Shown piece after piece: positions 34,939 through 46,283 of a stretch of 64,000 nucleotides of DNA (position 1 is its first letter; every line of letters starts with the position of its first letter). The stretch comes from Prunus persica (taxonomy: Eukaryota > Streptophyta > Magnoliopsida > Rosales > Rosaceae). The translations under genes were made by a program, and so were the position numbers. Where the stretch lies: NCBI RefSeq assembly GCF_000346465.2, contig NC_034012.1:17056985-17120984 (forward strand), written 5' to 3'. The notes under the pieces are model-generated. The model was not told the DNA's origin and did not search any database. It saw nothing but the letters and a program-made list of their open reading frames with translations.

Positions 34939-37900
34939 ATGGCTTGTAAAGCAAAGCTTATGATTCCTGAGGATGAGAAGTACGAAGGAAAGCCATATGC
35001 CCTTTCACACACAAGGACTGCCATTACAACAATAAAGGCGAAGTTGAATACGCAGCAGTTACAGAGGTTCGAGGGAAGTTGTTTTGGTCATCTATTACTG
35101 ATAGAGGACCTGAAGTGGAATTCACAAATTGTCCACGGCCTGTTGATGAGGAAGGCTGATCCTAAGACAGTTACACAGGTGAACGGAATAAAATTCATTG
35201 TGGGTAACAAGTTGATACAATTCACAGCCCAACAATTTTGCCTCATCACGGGGCTAAGGTTCGGAAAGCTCCCTTTCATTTTGAAGGCGACAAATGAAAA
35301 TTGCTCGTTGAAGCGAAAATACTTCAGCAGCAATAAACCTGCCACCCTTTCGGACCTACACACCGCCTTCATCGAGTGCACAGATGATGAGGATGCGTTA
35401 AAGCTTGGAATGGTCTATTTTGCCAATTTTGTTCTATTGGGTACTGAAAAGCATGTGCTTATTGACATGCGCTATTTGAAGTTGGCTGAAGACCTAGAGG
35501 AGTTTGACAAGTATCCATGGGGCGCAGTGTCATATGCAATGACAAATGCTTCACTGTTGAGGGCAGTTTCTGCTGAATACCAACGAGTCAAAGTGCCTCA
35601 AAAAAGAAAAATGCCCAAACAACGTGGAAAGAGAGCGCAGACAAGAATGCGAAGTGGTAGACCAAGAGAGTACATCATAAGGGGGTTTGGCTTCGCTCTT
35701 CAGGTGAACACATATCCAGCAATTAACTATTTGATGTAAATACATTTACAGATATTGATGTTTCATTGTTGTGAACAGATTTGGGCTTTTGAAGTGTTCC
35801 CAGCATTGGAAGCATTGCATTTCACGGTCCATGAAGACAATAGGCACATCCCTCGAATATTACATTGGAGGAGCAACACGGTGGCCCGTTTTCGGGAGGT
35901 TATGAGTCAGGTTTTTGAAAACTTTGAGGTTAGATCTGTTTGTATCAGTGATGTTATGATTAGGAAAAAGTACAAAGTTAACTGATTTTTTTTATGTGTT
36001 TCAATTGGAGGTTGATGTGCAACTTCTCCGGCCAACAGATATTGAGAAGCAACAACCTTACTGGAGTTGGGGTGATGATGACAACGAAGAAGCAATGGTT
36101 GAATTATTTGGGGATGAGGCCGAAGAAAAAACCGGCACTTCTAGTGAAGAAAAAGACGCGGATGTTGAGGAAACAGGCACCCTTCCCTCCTCTTCTAAGG
36201 TGAGCATGACCTTTTTCCAATGTTGTGAAAATATAGCGAATACGATAGGAATGAAGTGGAAATAGTTTCCTAGTTTTTTGTAAGCTTTCTAAATGTTGCA
36301 TTATAACTGTATGCAGGCCAAAGGGTCTGTTAATGACGTTCGCAGTTTGAAGCATCAATTACGCAGCACTAAGGATCAGTTGGCTAAGCTACGTAGTTCA
36401 AATCGGGGGCTTAGGAACAGAGTTCGTGACTTGGAAGCTATTGTACAGAAGAACTGTTTGAAGCATGAGAACGAGTGTGACAGAAATAACAAGGCTATTC
36501 GGGATTTGACCCTAAAAATTGCTGAAGTCGAACATTATTTGAAGTTGGAGATGGAGGAGTTAAAAAAAAATTATGGTGGAGAAGGCCATGAGGAAGTCTG
36601 TACTGCTCAGATGAATGAAGGAGGGCAGAATGATTTGTCACCCGTAAATGAACCTACTAGTCCGACTACAGCAGCACCTAAAATGGACACTCAAGTTCCA
36701 GCTGATGGAGTAGAACCCTTCCCAGGCATGCATACAGAACGGGGTGAAATGGAAGCAGCAGTCTGTGGTGATGGAGTGGAACGCTTTCCAGCCTCAGATC
36801 AAGAAGGGGCTGCAAGGGAAGCAGAAGTCCCTGCTGATGGAGTGGAACCCTTCCCAGTCATGGAAGTCATAGACACTGAAATTGAAACTTCAGTTCGTGA
36901 GAGGCAAGTGGACCAACAACCTCACAAGGTTCCTACCTCTGAAGATGTGAAGCTTCCTAGTGTTGAAGATGCCCTCCTTCCTACTCCGGAAGATGGGAAT
37001 GGGTATAGAGTTATTTGTAAAACAATGTTACATTTGTTACAGGATTGGAAGAAGACAGAAAGTGAGGGGGTGGGATGCAAGGTCAGGCCTCCCATGAAAT
37101 GTAACATAACTCTGGTTGGTGATGAAGGGGACAACGAGGCTACTGGCACGGTTCGGAAACCAGATGGTGAAGGCAAAGGGTGCAGACTTAAGCGGGCTGC
37201 GACACCATTGTTGAGTCCATTCACCGATCCCTCCAGGAAAAAGAGGAAGGTTACTGATTTGCATGCAGAGACACCTCAGCCCCGTTTTGATCCAACAAAA
37301 CCCGTGGCCATGGACGATGTTAAGGCTATCATACAACTTTGCAGGGCTTGGAAAACTGACATCAGGTTAGGATTTGTATCTTGGCAAAACCAATATACTT
37401 GTTTTTTGATGTATGCAAACAATTTATACACAGCTATACTATACATGTGTGTGTCATTGTCATATTATACAAGGTGTTCCACTTGTCTATTATATTTGAA
37501 TTTACCTTTGTAAGTGTTGTTTTTGTAGTGCGGAGCTGGAGCTCGAACCATTTGAAGTTGGGGCAGATTTTTTGTACAAACTGTTAGATGAAACTGCATG
37601 GATGAGCTCGAGGGTAACAATTTGAACCCGGCTTTATTTCGATCAATCTCTTATTTGATGACATTGACTATGTGTCATTTGTTGTGATCTTGACGCGGTT
37701 GTTGTGTTCTGAAATAGCAGCACCTTGACATGGCCATGTTTCTAATACGCAAAAGACAACTCTCTCATCCGCAACTATTTGGAAGGGAGTGGACAACCGC
37801 CGAGTTTTGTCTGCAGGTAATTTTGTATCCATATTATGTGTCACTGCAGTTCTTGCATTGGTAGGAGTCATGTAGGTCTCTCCTTTTGGTGCTTTGGTTT

Positions 37901-38609
37901 GGGTTTATGTAACGTGTCTTTCACACTTGGTTGCAGCAATTTTTACAGCCGTTTGCAATGCCAAGTGGGAAACGAGTCACGAGGAAACAATCTGCTGCAA
38001 CGACCGTTGACCCTCCCCCTAACTACCTAAAAAATGTACACCACTTTGTCAATGGGTCATGGCAACATGGGTATGCGCAAGCATGGACGAAAGTGCGCAA
38101 GGTCTATCTCCCGTATAATGTTCGACAGTCCCATTGGGTGGCAGTAGAAGTCGACTTTGTGCGACATACTGTCACTGTCTATGACTCGTATTCTGATTTT
38201 ACCTCCCATAGTATGCTTGTCCGATTCATGGAGCCTATTACCCATACGCTTGCAAAGGTGCTGCATGAAATGAGGTTTTATGAGAAATCGGAGGTTGAAG
38301 CGGTGAAGAGAAAGGGGACTGACATGTCAAACTTTAACCCATTCACAATTTGCAGAATTTCCGATGTTCCTCAACAAACTGATGGGTAAGTTGTGTTCTT
38401 TTAAATCACTATACTCGGATGTTATGAATAGGTGCACTTCTAACTTGTGTACTGCTCGGGTGGACAGTACTTCATGTGGCATTATGACAGTCAAATATAT
38501 TGAGTACCTTAGTGCCGGCATTCCTTTACATACCATTGACCCATCCAAGTTTGGCTACTACCGATTTAAGCTTGCAATCGAGGCTTTCAGGGGGGAGGCC
38601 TATGTATGA
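34939..38609 (+). pseudogene. Ulp1-like SUMO protease with DUF1985, MULE-encoded (one frameshift)
   Basis: Modelled exons: 34939-35703, 35779-35928, 36011-36199, 36317-37365, 37529-37613, 37720-37816, 37937-38385, 38432-38609, all with GT...AG junctions; a 5'-UTR intron (33870-34927) links it to the TIR promoter. Exons 1-2 encode DUF1985. Exon 4 has a coiled coil (about 36320-36590), three 'DGVE.FP' repeats and a basic 'RKKRKV' nuclear signal. Exons 6-8 encode the C48 cysteine protease: His in 'SHWVAVEVD', Asp in 'VYDS' and Cys in 'SCGIMTVKYIEYL'. Such enzymes cleave SUMO in the nucleus. Exon 6 has one extra T in the run at 37738-37741, shifting the frame between 'HLDMAMF' and 'LIRKRQ', so as read it is inactive unless that is a sequence error. 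Confidence 0.85.
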
Positions 38610-40264
38610 GGTAAAAGTCCTAATCTGACCTCATTGCTGCTTTATTGTTAATTACTGCCTTTGGAATTGCGTTGTTATTTACTTCATTCTAGTTACGTCG
38701 TATGTACTCACCTGTGATGTCAGTGTTCATTTAAGAGAACTTACATTATGTTGGGAACTTGTCCAACTGTGATCACTAAAAATGGCTACTTTTGTTCTTC
38801 AAAGTGTAGGGTACTGGGGATTTGAACACTATAGATGGTAATGTCAATGTTTCGCAACTGGCATCTGATTTACGTATGTCATATGTTCTAAACTCCGACT
38901 GTGTGTAATCCAAAACTTGTTTCATGTTCTTTAAGAAAGGTTCAAACAATTACTTCTTCAAATTGAACATGTCTTACGACATCTCATTTTCCCTTTATAT
39001 GAATGCTGAAGTGGCACATATGTCCTCCTTCTGCAGGTGGTCCTTCCAGCTTCATACCCATATTGACATCTCAGATTCTGTACATGTATGTGAAAGAAGT
39101 TGCAGGATGTTTTGTCGTATTGTGAATATTGAAACTGCCTAAGCAGTTTTTGCGTAACATGGCACAATTTTTGACATTTTGCTCACCACGCGATAAAGTG
39201 GGGTGATTTTGTAGTAGGTTGCAGGGTGTTATTTATGTAACGGAATTCAACTGTACTTGTCTTTCATGGTAGAAGGGCTGTATTCACTTTCCTTTGTTAG
39301 AACTAATTGTTGACATTCTGTGCTTAAGAAATTCCTGTAAATCCATAATTTGGCACAAGTTGCAGCGAAATGCAATTTTTTGGGGCCACCCACATTGTAG
39401 CTTTTCCCATTATTTTATTGCCACTATAGCGAAATATTCGACTCTCATTTGGCAATATATTAGGGTGTTCATTTTCGTGACAGTTGAACGTATATATTCG
39501 GTGGCTATGTCATTTTGAACTTGTAAACTCCCAACCATATCATACTTTTTGTTTGAGAATAATGCTTGTTAATTCGACATATTTTTGTATAACTTTGTTT
39601 ACTAAGTTTAGGGCTTGCATATTGGATATGGATGAGTTTTGTTTAGAACCATATGTGCTGTAATATGAGTTGTTTAAAAGTTTGCTGTTTTGTGCTTCAT
39701 CATTGTGTGCTTAAAAGAAAGCGGGAAATGAGTGAAGATGGGAACCTACCACCAGCAGCTGTGGTTTAGAGAAATGGGGACATTGATTTTGCTATAAGCT
39801 AACTGTTTAAGCTTTTGCTTTTGTTGTTTGTGTATGGATACTTAGAGAACTCTGTTTCTGAGGAGAACTTATAATTTTGTAATTGTACATGTCTTACAAA
39901 CATTTTATACCGTTTTGATGGTTTATTTATGAATTTATCTTTGATTTTTTGTTAAGAAACAACTGAAGGGATGGTGCCAATTTCTTTCATTTTCTTACAT
40001 TTGAAAGGAGGGCCATAGTAGCGTCAGTACTGTCGTTGCCACTAATTCATAGGATGTTCCATTACAGTAACTGCCGAGTCGTTTTTCATTTCATGTATTT
40101 GTCCGTGGTATTTTGTTCCCCAATATTCTGATTATGGTCAATATGTAAACATTACTGTGGAGCTTATTGTATGTTTTCTTTATTTTGTGGCCATGACTTA
40201 TTTTGTGGCCACCATACCAAATTGACTGCCCCTTGAATTGCACTTGACGCTACCACAATTGTAG
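38610..40264. other. Spacer between Ulp1 gene and captured CCT3
   Basis: About 1.65 kb of 3'-UTR-like T-rich sequence. No exon recognised. The last stretch before 40265 ends in a pyrimidine-poor 'ttgtag' acceptor and belongs to the captured CCT3 intron. Confidence 0.5.
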
Positions 40265-42240
40265 GGGTGGACCTTGGCCAGGGTCTGCGGGAATGGATAT
40301 TCAAAAGTACATAAAGGTTGAGAAGGTTCCTGGTGGCCAGTTGGAAGATTCAGTGGTTTGCAAAGGAGTAATGATTAACAAAGATGTTATTGCACCTGGA
40401 AAAATGAGAAGAAAGATTTTCAACCAACGCATCATTCTTCTTGATTGGCCTCTCGAATATAAGAAAGGCGAGAACCAAACAAATGCTGAGTTGCTTAAAG
40501 AAGAAGATTGGGGAGTCCTGCTACAATTGGAAGAAGAATACATCGAGAGTCTATGTGTGCAAATATTGAAGTTTAAACCAGATGTGGTTATGACAGAAAA
40601 GGGGCTTAGTGACTTGGCATGCCATTATTTTAGCAAGGCCGGCGTCAGTGGAATGAGGAGGTTGCGGAAAACAGATAATAACAGAATTGCCAAGGCTTGT
40701 GGGGCTGTAATTGTTAACAGACCAGATCAATTGCAACAGTCTGATGTTGGTACAGGCGCTGGGATATTTGAGGTTAAGAAAATTGGTGATGAGTTTTTTG
40801 CATTCATTGTTGATTGCAAAGAGCCTAAAGCATGTACTGTACTCTTGAGAGGTCCTAGTAAGGATCAGTTAAATGAAGTGGAAAGGAATTTGCAGGTATA
40901 ATGGTTTTACTTCTTTGTCCCCATTACGTAGAATAAATATATTATGCTGAAATGTCTTATTTACTCCCTTATATCTGGTCATAGGATGCCATGTCTGTAG
41001 CAAGAAACATCCTCAAGAATCCGAAACTTGGTCCTGGTGGTGGTGCTACACAGTTAACTGTATCTGCTACATTGAAGCAAAAGAGTTCATCTGTGGAAGG
41101 TATAGAAAAGGTAAAAGCTCCTTTCCTCAGCCAAAAGTTTGGTATTTCTTGTGTAAAACTCGTCCAAGAATAACTCCTTGTGGAAGTAGAAATCTAAATT
41201 CTGTGAATAAACTGGCTGTCACTTCAATTCACATGCTCCTTGACATACTTTAGATTAAGAATTAGTTGTGGTTTCACTTTACATGCATTTTATTGGAGTT
41301 TTATGGCTACACCTGTTTTTATGGTAAAACAGTGGCCGTATGAAGCTGCTACTATAGCTTTTGAGGCTATACCACGTACTTTCGCTCAGAATTGCGGGGT
41401 GAATGTGATTAGAACAATGACGGCGCTGCAGGGAAAGGTTTGAATCTGTTTTGTATGGCTTTGTTCAGTTTTGTTATGATTTGTCATTTCTATTTACGTT
41501 CTGCTGCATCATTATTATTTTGGTCAGAATATGATGCATCATTTAGATCCTAACCACAATTTTTTTTCCATAGCATGCAAATGGTGAAAAATCATGGATT
41601 GGCATTGATGGTAACACTGGTGTGATAACTGATGTGAAAGAGAAAAAGATAGGTGGATATCTTTTTGGCTTACTATTGTTGCTCTCTTTTATTTCCTTCG
41701 CTATCTCAATATTCAAATTTGTTGGGTGATTTATATTTGCTGAAAGCTCTGAAATAGGACTTTTAATGTAGTATTGTTCTCAAATGTATCCATTATATGT
41801 CCCTTTATTTATATGGCATAAGTGTCAATCTTCTGGTTTATATTGTCGATTTGCTTCAGTAGTAGTTCTAGTTTAGAGCTTCTCCCAATATATTTCGACA
41901 GCACTCATGTGAGGGGAAGTGCTGTTGTCGTGGTTATTACTAAATTTCCCAATAAATTTATTTTGTTGGTAAGGCTGTTCATTTTTAGGAATTATGATGT
42001 CAGATCTGGGATGCCTACAATGTGAAGGCCCAGAGTTTTAAAACGGCCATAGAAGCTGCTTGCCTACTTCTCAGAATCGATGACATTGTGAGTGGGATGA
42101 AGAAGAAGCAGCCTCCTGGTGCCAAAGCTCCTTCCAAGCCTCAAGTTGAGACAGAAGGCGATGCAGATAATGAGCATATAATTCCGGAGTGCTTATCGAG
42201 ACCACGTGGTTATCTCAGTTTGAATGAAGTTTTGCTTTAA
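40265..42240 (+). pseudogene. CCT3: Captured genomic fragment of CCT3 (T-complex protein 1 gamma)
   Basis: Exons with introns retained: 40265-40895, 40985-41110, 41333-41437, 41574-41648, 42004-42240. They cover the C-terminal two thirds of the gamma subunit of the cytosolic chaperonin: 'VDLGQGLRE', 'IKVEKVPGGQ', 'VDCKEPKACTVLLRG', 'DAMSVARNILKNP', 'GVNVIRTMTALQGK', 'AYNVKAQSFKTAIEAACLLLRIDDIV'. The N-terminal ATP-binding third is missing and no MULE promoter leads into it. Damage: one base is missing near 40292 (Glu then a shifted frame), the donor after 41648 reads AT instead of GT, and the normal end is replaced by 'CLSRPRGYLSLNEVLL'. Intron retention shows capture from DNA, not from mRNA (Pack-MULE behaviour). 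Confidence 0.9.
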
Positions 42241-42976
42241 AGAAGAAAATAAGGAGCATTATAAGTTTGATGAGGATATTTTTTAGGTTTGTAATGTCAC
42301 CTTAACTTGGTAGTGTGTGTTTTGTCCCTCTTCTTTCTTTCTCAATCGACAAGGGGTTGGAAAGAAGAGAAGTCTTCTTATTGGAGAATGCTAATGTTAG
42401 TTTCACATGTCATCTGTGTATCGAACACAATTTCTTTGTTCAACTTCGTGGATTGGCACAGTGGAGCTTATTTCTACCATTCTTCTGAATGATTGTTAAC
42501 AGTCCAAACTTAGTTATTGACACAAATATGTACTTTTCTAAAAGTAAGAAAACAAAAAGTTTTTCATGGCCAAGCATCAATTTTAATAAGCCAGTGTGGC
42601 ACCTAAAACACACAACGTACGGCACTGTACACAAACTTGTGGAGGAAAGGATTCATATTGAGCATCTATTTTATCCACTTAGGGAGACTAAGAATTGATC
42701 TTGTCACTCCCATATTCAGCCAATACGCCACGTATTGATTCAAAGCAGAGCTTAAAAATGAAACAAAAGCAGATAAAAAACCCTAGACACGGCCAGCTGA
42801 TGCAACTGAAATTGGCAAATAGCAAAGATGACATGAAGTCTGGGACTTCACAAGCGAGGCTGAACGAGGATGAAGCTGTGAGGGTTGCATACAAGCATGG
42901 GACGCCTCTTGAAGGAGGCAAAATTGGTGATTCTGAGCCTGTGGATTTATTTTCCAGTCCTCATCATATTCCAAAG
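42241..42976. other. CCT3 3' flank and unrecognised frame
   Basis: 42241-42500 looks like the captured 3'-UTR. A 94-codon plus frame at 42695-42979 (containing 'RLNEDEAVRVAYKHGTPLEGG') looks protein-like in composition, but I cannot place it; it may be another captured exon. Confidence 0.4.
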
Positions 42977-43165
42977 TAGGGCAATATGCCTACAATACGA
43001 AGGCAATACGAAGGCAATACGAAGGCAATATGACCACAATAAATATACAATACGAAGGCAATAGTAGGGCAATATGGCCACAATAAATATACAATACGAA
43101 GGCAATAGTAGAGCAATATAAGTACAATATAAAGGCAATATTAGGGCAATATACATACAATACAT
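42977..43165. repeat. CAATA iteron cluster 1
   Basis: Roughly twenty CAATAC/CAATAT words, many as 'acgaaggcaata' and 'agggcaatatgg'. It abuts the truncated accessory-gene start at 43166-43222. Similar clusters occur at 45960-46060, 47265-47340, 48180-48210, 49430-49640, 52205-52330 and 52770-52880. Confidence 0.85.
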
Positions 43166-43222
43166 GCCAGGGCGGTCCCCTGGGTAACTCACATGCTCGT
43201 TAGGAGGGCGTACATCTGACAT
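43166..43222 (-). pseudogene. Truncated accessory-gene start (19 codons)
   Basis: The minus strand encodes 'MSDVRPPNEHVSYPGDRPG', matching the start of the intact accessory protein at 51402-52001 ('MSDVIPPNEVVSYPGDQPW') with a few changes, then breaks off directly into the iteron cluster. A deletion relic of the same family. Confidence 0.8.
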
Positions 43223-43574
43223 GTTGAAGTATTACTGGGGACAATTCACAGCTGTTGCCTGCAACCAAACAAATAGAGGTACATTAAGTCTCCAGTTGTA
43301 AACGACTATATGGTTAGGTTGAGTGGAGAATATTTGCCTTTCAGTTAGACTAATTACCTTTCCCGTTAAGAAGGTGCCTCTGTTGCAGTTCTATATAGGA
43401 ATGTTCAGTTATATGTACGAACTGATATGAGGTAAATTGGGTTTTGTGTTGGTGCATTAAATTGATGGGATTCAAAACTACACCATTAACTCCTTGGCTG
43501 TAAGTTACAGCAGTACAACATGACATTAACAACAATAAAATTGGCGTCCAAACGACAAAAAACCAAACCTTTAT

Positions 43575-44850
43575 GGGAAATAGGAAATTGTGGATTGGAA
43601 CCAAAAATAGGACTATGTAAGTAAGCATTTATTGCGAATTTCAGAACACAAAATAGGAAAATAGGAAAATGGCAAAACACGAAAATTGGAAATTTGGAAA
43701 ACTGACAACTTAAAACTTGGATATGGGAAATAAGGAAACTTGGAAAATTGGAAATTGAAGAAAAGAAAAATTGGAAAAACGGAAATACGAAAAAATGGAA
43801 AGTTGGAAAGTTGGAAAATTGGAAAAAGGAAATAAGGAAAAATTGGAAACAGGAAAGTAGGCAATAGGATCAAATGATAGTTGGAAAATTGGAAAATTGG
43901 AAAAAGGAAAAAAGGACACTTGGAAAATAGGAAATTTGGAAATTGTAGATTGGAAAAGAAAGCAACTTGGAAAATTGGAAATTTCGAAATTGGCCAAAAG
44001 GAAACTTGGAAAATAGGAAAATAGGAAATAGGAAATAGGAAAGAAAGGAAACTCTGAAAACATTAAAATTTGAAAATTCGAAAAATCGATAAATCAGAAA
44101 AAAGGACACTTGGAAAGTAGGCAAATAAGCAAATTGGGAAATTCAAAATTGAAAATTGAAAATTGGAAAATTGGAAAATTGGAAAATTGGAAAATTGGAA
44201 TATTGGAATATTGGAGAACTGGATAAATGAAAAATAGGAAATAAGGCAACTTGGAAAATAGCAAAAGTGGAAATTGAACAAAAGGACAGTTACCAAAATG
44301 ATAAATTTGAAATAGGAAAAAAAGGAAACTTAGAAAATAGTCGAATTGGAAATAAAAACATTGGATAATTGGACAAAAACTTAAATTTTTAAAATTGGAA
44401 ATAGGAAACAGGGACACATGGAAAATCAGAAAACTGGAAACGAATTGAAATTGTGGAAATGGGAAATAAGACAATTACCATATTGGACAATTTTAATTAC
44501 TGTCTGAATTAGGCAAAGTAGGCAACTTTTTATAAGTACATAATGAGGGGAAAATGGGAACATTGAAAAATTGGAAAACTGGAAATAGAACAAAAGGAAA
44601 CTTGGGAAATTGCACAATACGAAAATAGGGAATAGGAAAAAATAATGAAAAATTGAAAAATTGGAAAATTGGATGACACATGGAAAATAGGAAAATATGA
44701 AAAATGGCAAAATGGCATACATCAATTGAGATTGGTGAAATGAGAAATAAGACAATAACCATTATTGGTCAATTCGAATGAGTTGGTGAATTTGGCAAAT
44801 AGGCAACTCCCTTATTTCAATGACATAATGGGAAAATGACCAAGTTGGGA
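43575..44850. repeat. Purine-rich TTGGAAAA minisatellite-like block
   Basis: About 1.2 kb built of degenerate 8-10 base units around ATTGGAAA, AATAGGAAA and ACTTGGAAA. The plus strand is nearly free of C. On the minus strand all three frames stay open over long stretches, giving meaningless Phe/Ser/Asn/Pro/Ile-rich translations. It is best read as expanded simple sequence, not coding. It separates the CCT3 fragment from the accessory gene region. Confidence 0.9.
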
Positions 44851-44901
44851 ACGTCCAACATACATATTACAAAAAGGCATAAAGTCAACCTGGGTAATAA
44901 C

Positions 44902-44989
44902 TCCCGCCCATACTATCCCGCCCAATACTATCCCGCCTAACACTCCCGCCAATCCCTCCCGCCAATTACTCCCCCTAATCCCTCCCGCC
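44902..44989 (+). promoter_or_regulatory. TCCCGCC array (E2F-like), upstream of accessory copy A
   Basis: TCCCGCC at 44902, 44916, 44931, 44944, 44957 and 44983: spacing 14, 15, 13, 13 and 26 bp. The unit approximates CCCTCCCGCCAAT. TTCCCGCC/TCCCGCC is the core of plant E2F sites. It sits about 200 bp before the ATG of copy A. The reverse-complement array precedes the related gene at 50112-50639. Confidence 0.65.
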
Positions 44990-45187
44990 AATAACTCTCT
45001 CACTTACTGGTTTGGTCATTAAAATTTGCAGGTATATTAATCAACCGAGCTGTTTGAAATGAAAACTTCCATCACATTAACTGCTGCTTACAGCCACTAC
45101 CTTCCCCACAGATTTAAGTCACATCGCATTTAGTCCCCTGTTGTTCCAATTAAGTTGTACACCAGCCAACAATAAATATCAAAGACC

Positions 45188-45658
45188 ATGGACCATAACC
45201 TCACACCAAACCCAACGATTTCAATTACTGAAGGAGGGGAGACTGAAACAGAAGCCAAGTGACCGAATTCACTCCCTGCAGACTTGGTCCATGGCATACA
45301 GCAATGTCAACGCAATACCATGTTTTGGAAAAATCTTCATGCAGACATAGTTTCAAAAATTGTGGAGGGCCAAGCTAGATGGGGTGTCATCAAAAACCGC
45401 ACAATTCGCTGTCGTTATCATGCGCGCATGCATCTCCTACATATAAAGAGAATGAAAGAAAAAATTGAACTTGCCCCTGCCACTGCAATTATGGTATTCA
45501 AGGAATCAGAAGCAATGGCCAAGTTGAAGCAAGAACAAGTGGAAAGGGGATTGGAACTATTTCGTAAATTTGCAATAATTGTGGATCCGGCAGGAAACTG
45601 GGCCAATATCACTGTGGCTGGGGTCATGAATTTCATGGGTCGCGGTCACCGCACTTGA
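45188..45658 (+). pseudogene. Accessory protein copy A (nonsense-broken), unknown family
   Basis: A 156-codon frame from the ATG at 45188, closely related to the gene at 50112-50639: 'QQC..NTMFWKNLHADIVSKI', 'GQARWGVIK', 'KFA.IVD' and 'GVMN.MGRG' are shared. A TGA at 45260-45262 interrupts it 24 codons in, in the same frame; an inner start would give only the last two thirds. The protein is small, basic and predicted helical. No known domain recognised. It is preceded by the TCCCGCC array and followed by a CAATA cluster at 45960-46060, the same arrangement as its relative. A partial internal duplication of the 3' flank lies at 45690-45910. Confidence 0.75.
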
Positions 45659-45689
45659 AGAGTATGCAACTTCGAATTTGTCAACAGCA

Positions 45690-45920
45690 GGGAAATGGAA
45701 CTATGAGGTGGCGTATTTTTGTATTATGTAACCATAGGGTGGCCTGTTGTTGTATTATGTAAGTTTGGAAATAGGAATGTATGGAATGATGAAGCCTCAT
45801 TTTGTAGGGAAATGGAACTATGAGGTGGCGTACTTTTGTATTATGTAACGATGGGGTGGCCTGTTGTTGTATTATGTAAGTTTGGAAATAGGATTTTATG
45901 GAATGATGAAGCCTCATTTC
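45690..45920. repeat. Tandem duplication in the 3' flank of copy A
   Basis: 'gggaaatggaactatgaggtggcgta' through 'ggaatgatgaagcctcattt' occurs twice, about 119 bp apart (45690s and 45809s), with small changes. Confidence 0.85.
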
Positions 45921-45959
45921 CCTTTTCTATTTCTGCGTATGCAGTTTATCGGTCTCCAG

Positions 45960-46060
45960 TTCTGTGGCGATATAGCAGCAATAAATATGCAATAAACATG
46001 CGGATAGTGGCAATATTATGTCAATATCAGTACAATAGAGTGGTGATAGAGTTACAATAT
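45960..46060. repeat. CAATA iteron cluster 2
   Basis: Repeated 'gcaataaatatgcaataaac', 'ggcaatattatgtcaatat' and 'gtacaatag' words downstream of accessory copy A. Confidence 0.7.
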
Positions 46061-46218
46061 GATCCTCTTAGAGGACATACTGCATCAGAATATGTTTTAA
46101 ATTATATGGTCCAAAAATATACTAATAAATAAACAAAAAAGTAATTACAACCTGGAAAAAGGATGAATTAAACATCCCTTAAAAGACAGATGGCCTACAG
46201 TACAGACCTTCAAAATGA

Positions 46219-46237
46219 ACTCTATATATATATAAAA
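46219..46237 (+). promoter_or_regulatory. TATA box candidate of XRCC3
   Basis: CTATATATATATAAAATGC about 50 bp before the ATG at 46284. The leader would be short. Confidence 0.5.
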
Positions 46238-46283
46238 TGCATGCCTTGTAGCACCATCACATCCCCCCCTAAATGACACAAAC

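Noticed and set aside
42977..43165. CRISPR-like or origin-type direct repeats
   Set aside because: Repeats are short, degenerate and unspaced, in a plant nuclear transposon; not a CRISPR array.
43613..44762. Seven overlapping Phe/Ser/Asn/Pro-rich minus-strand proteins
   Set aside because: All three frames are open because the plus strand is nearly C-free simple sequence; translations are meaningless.
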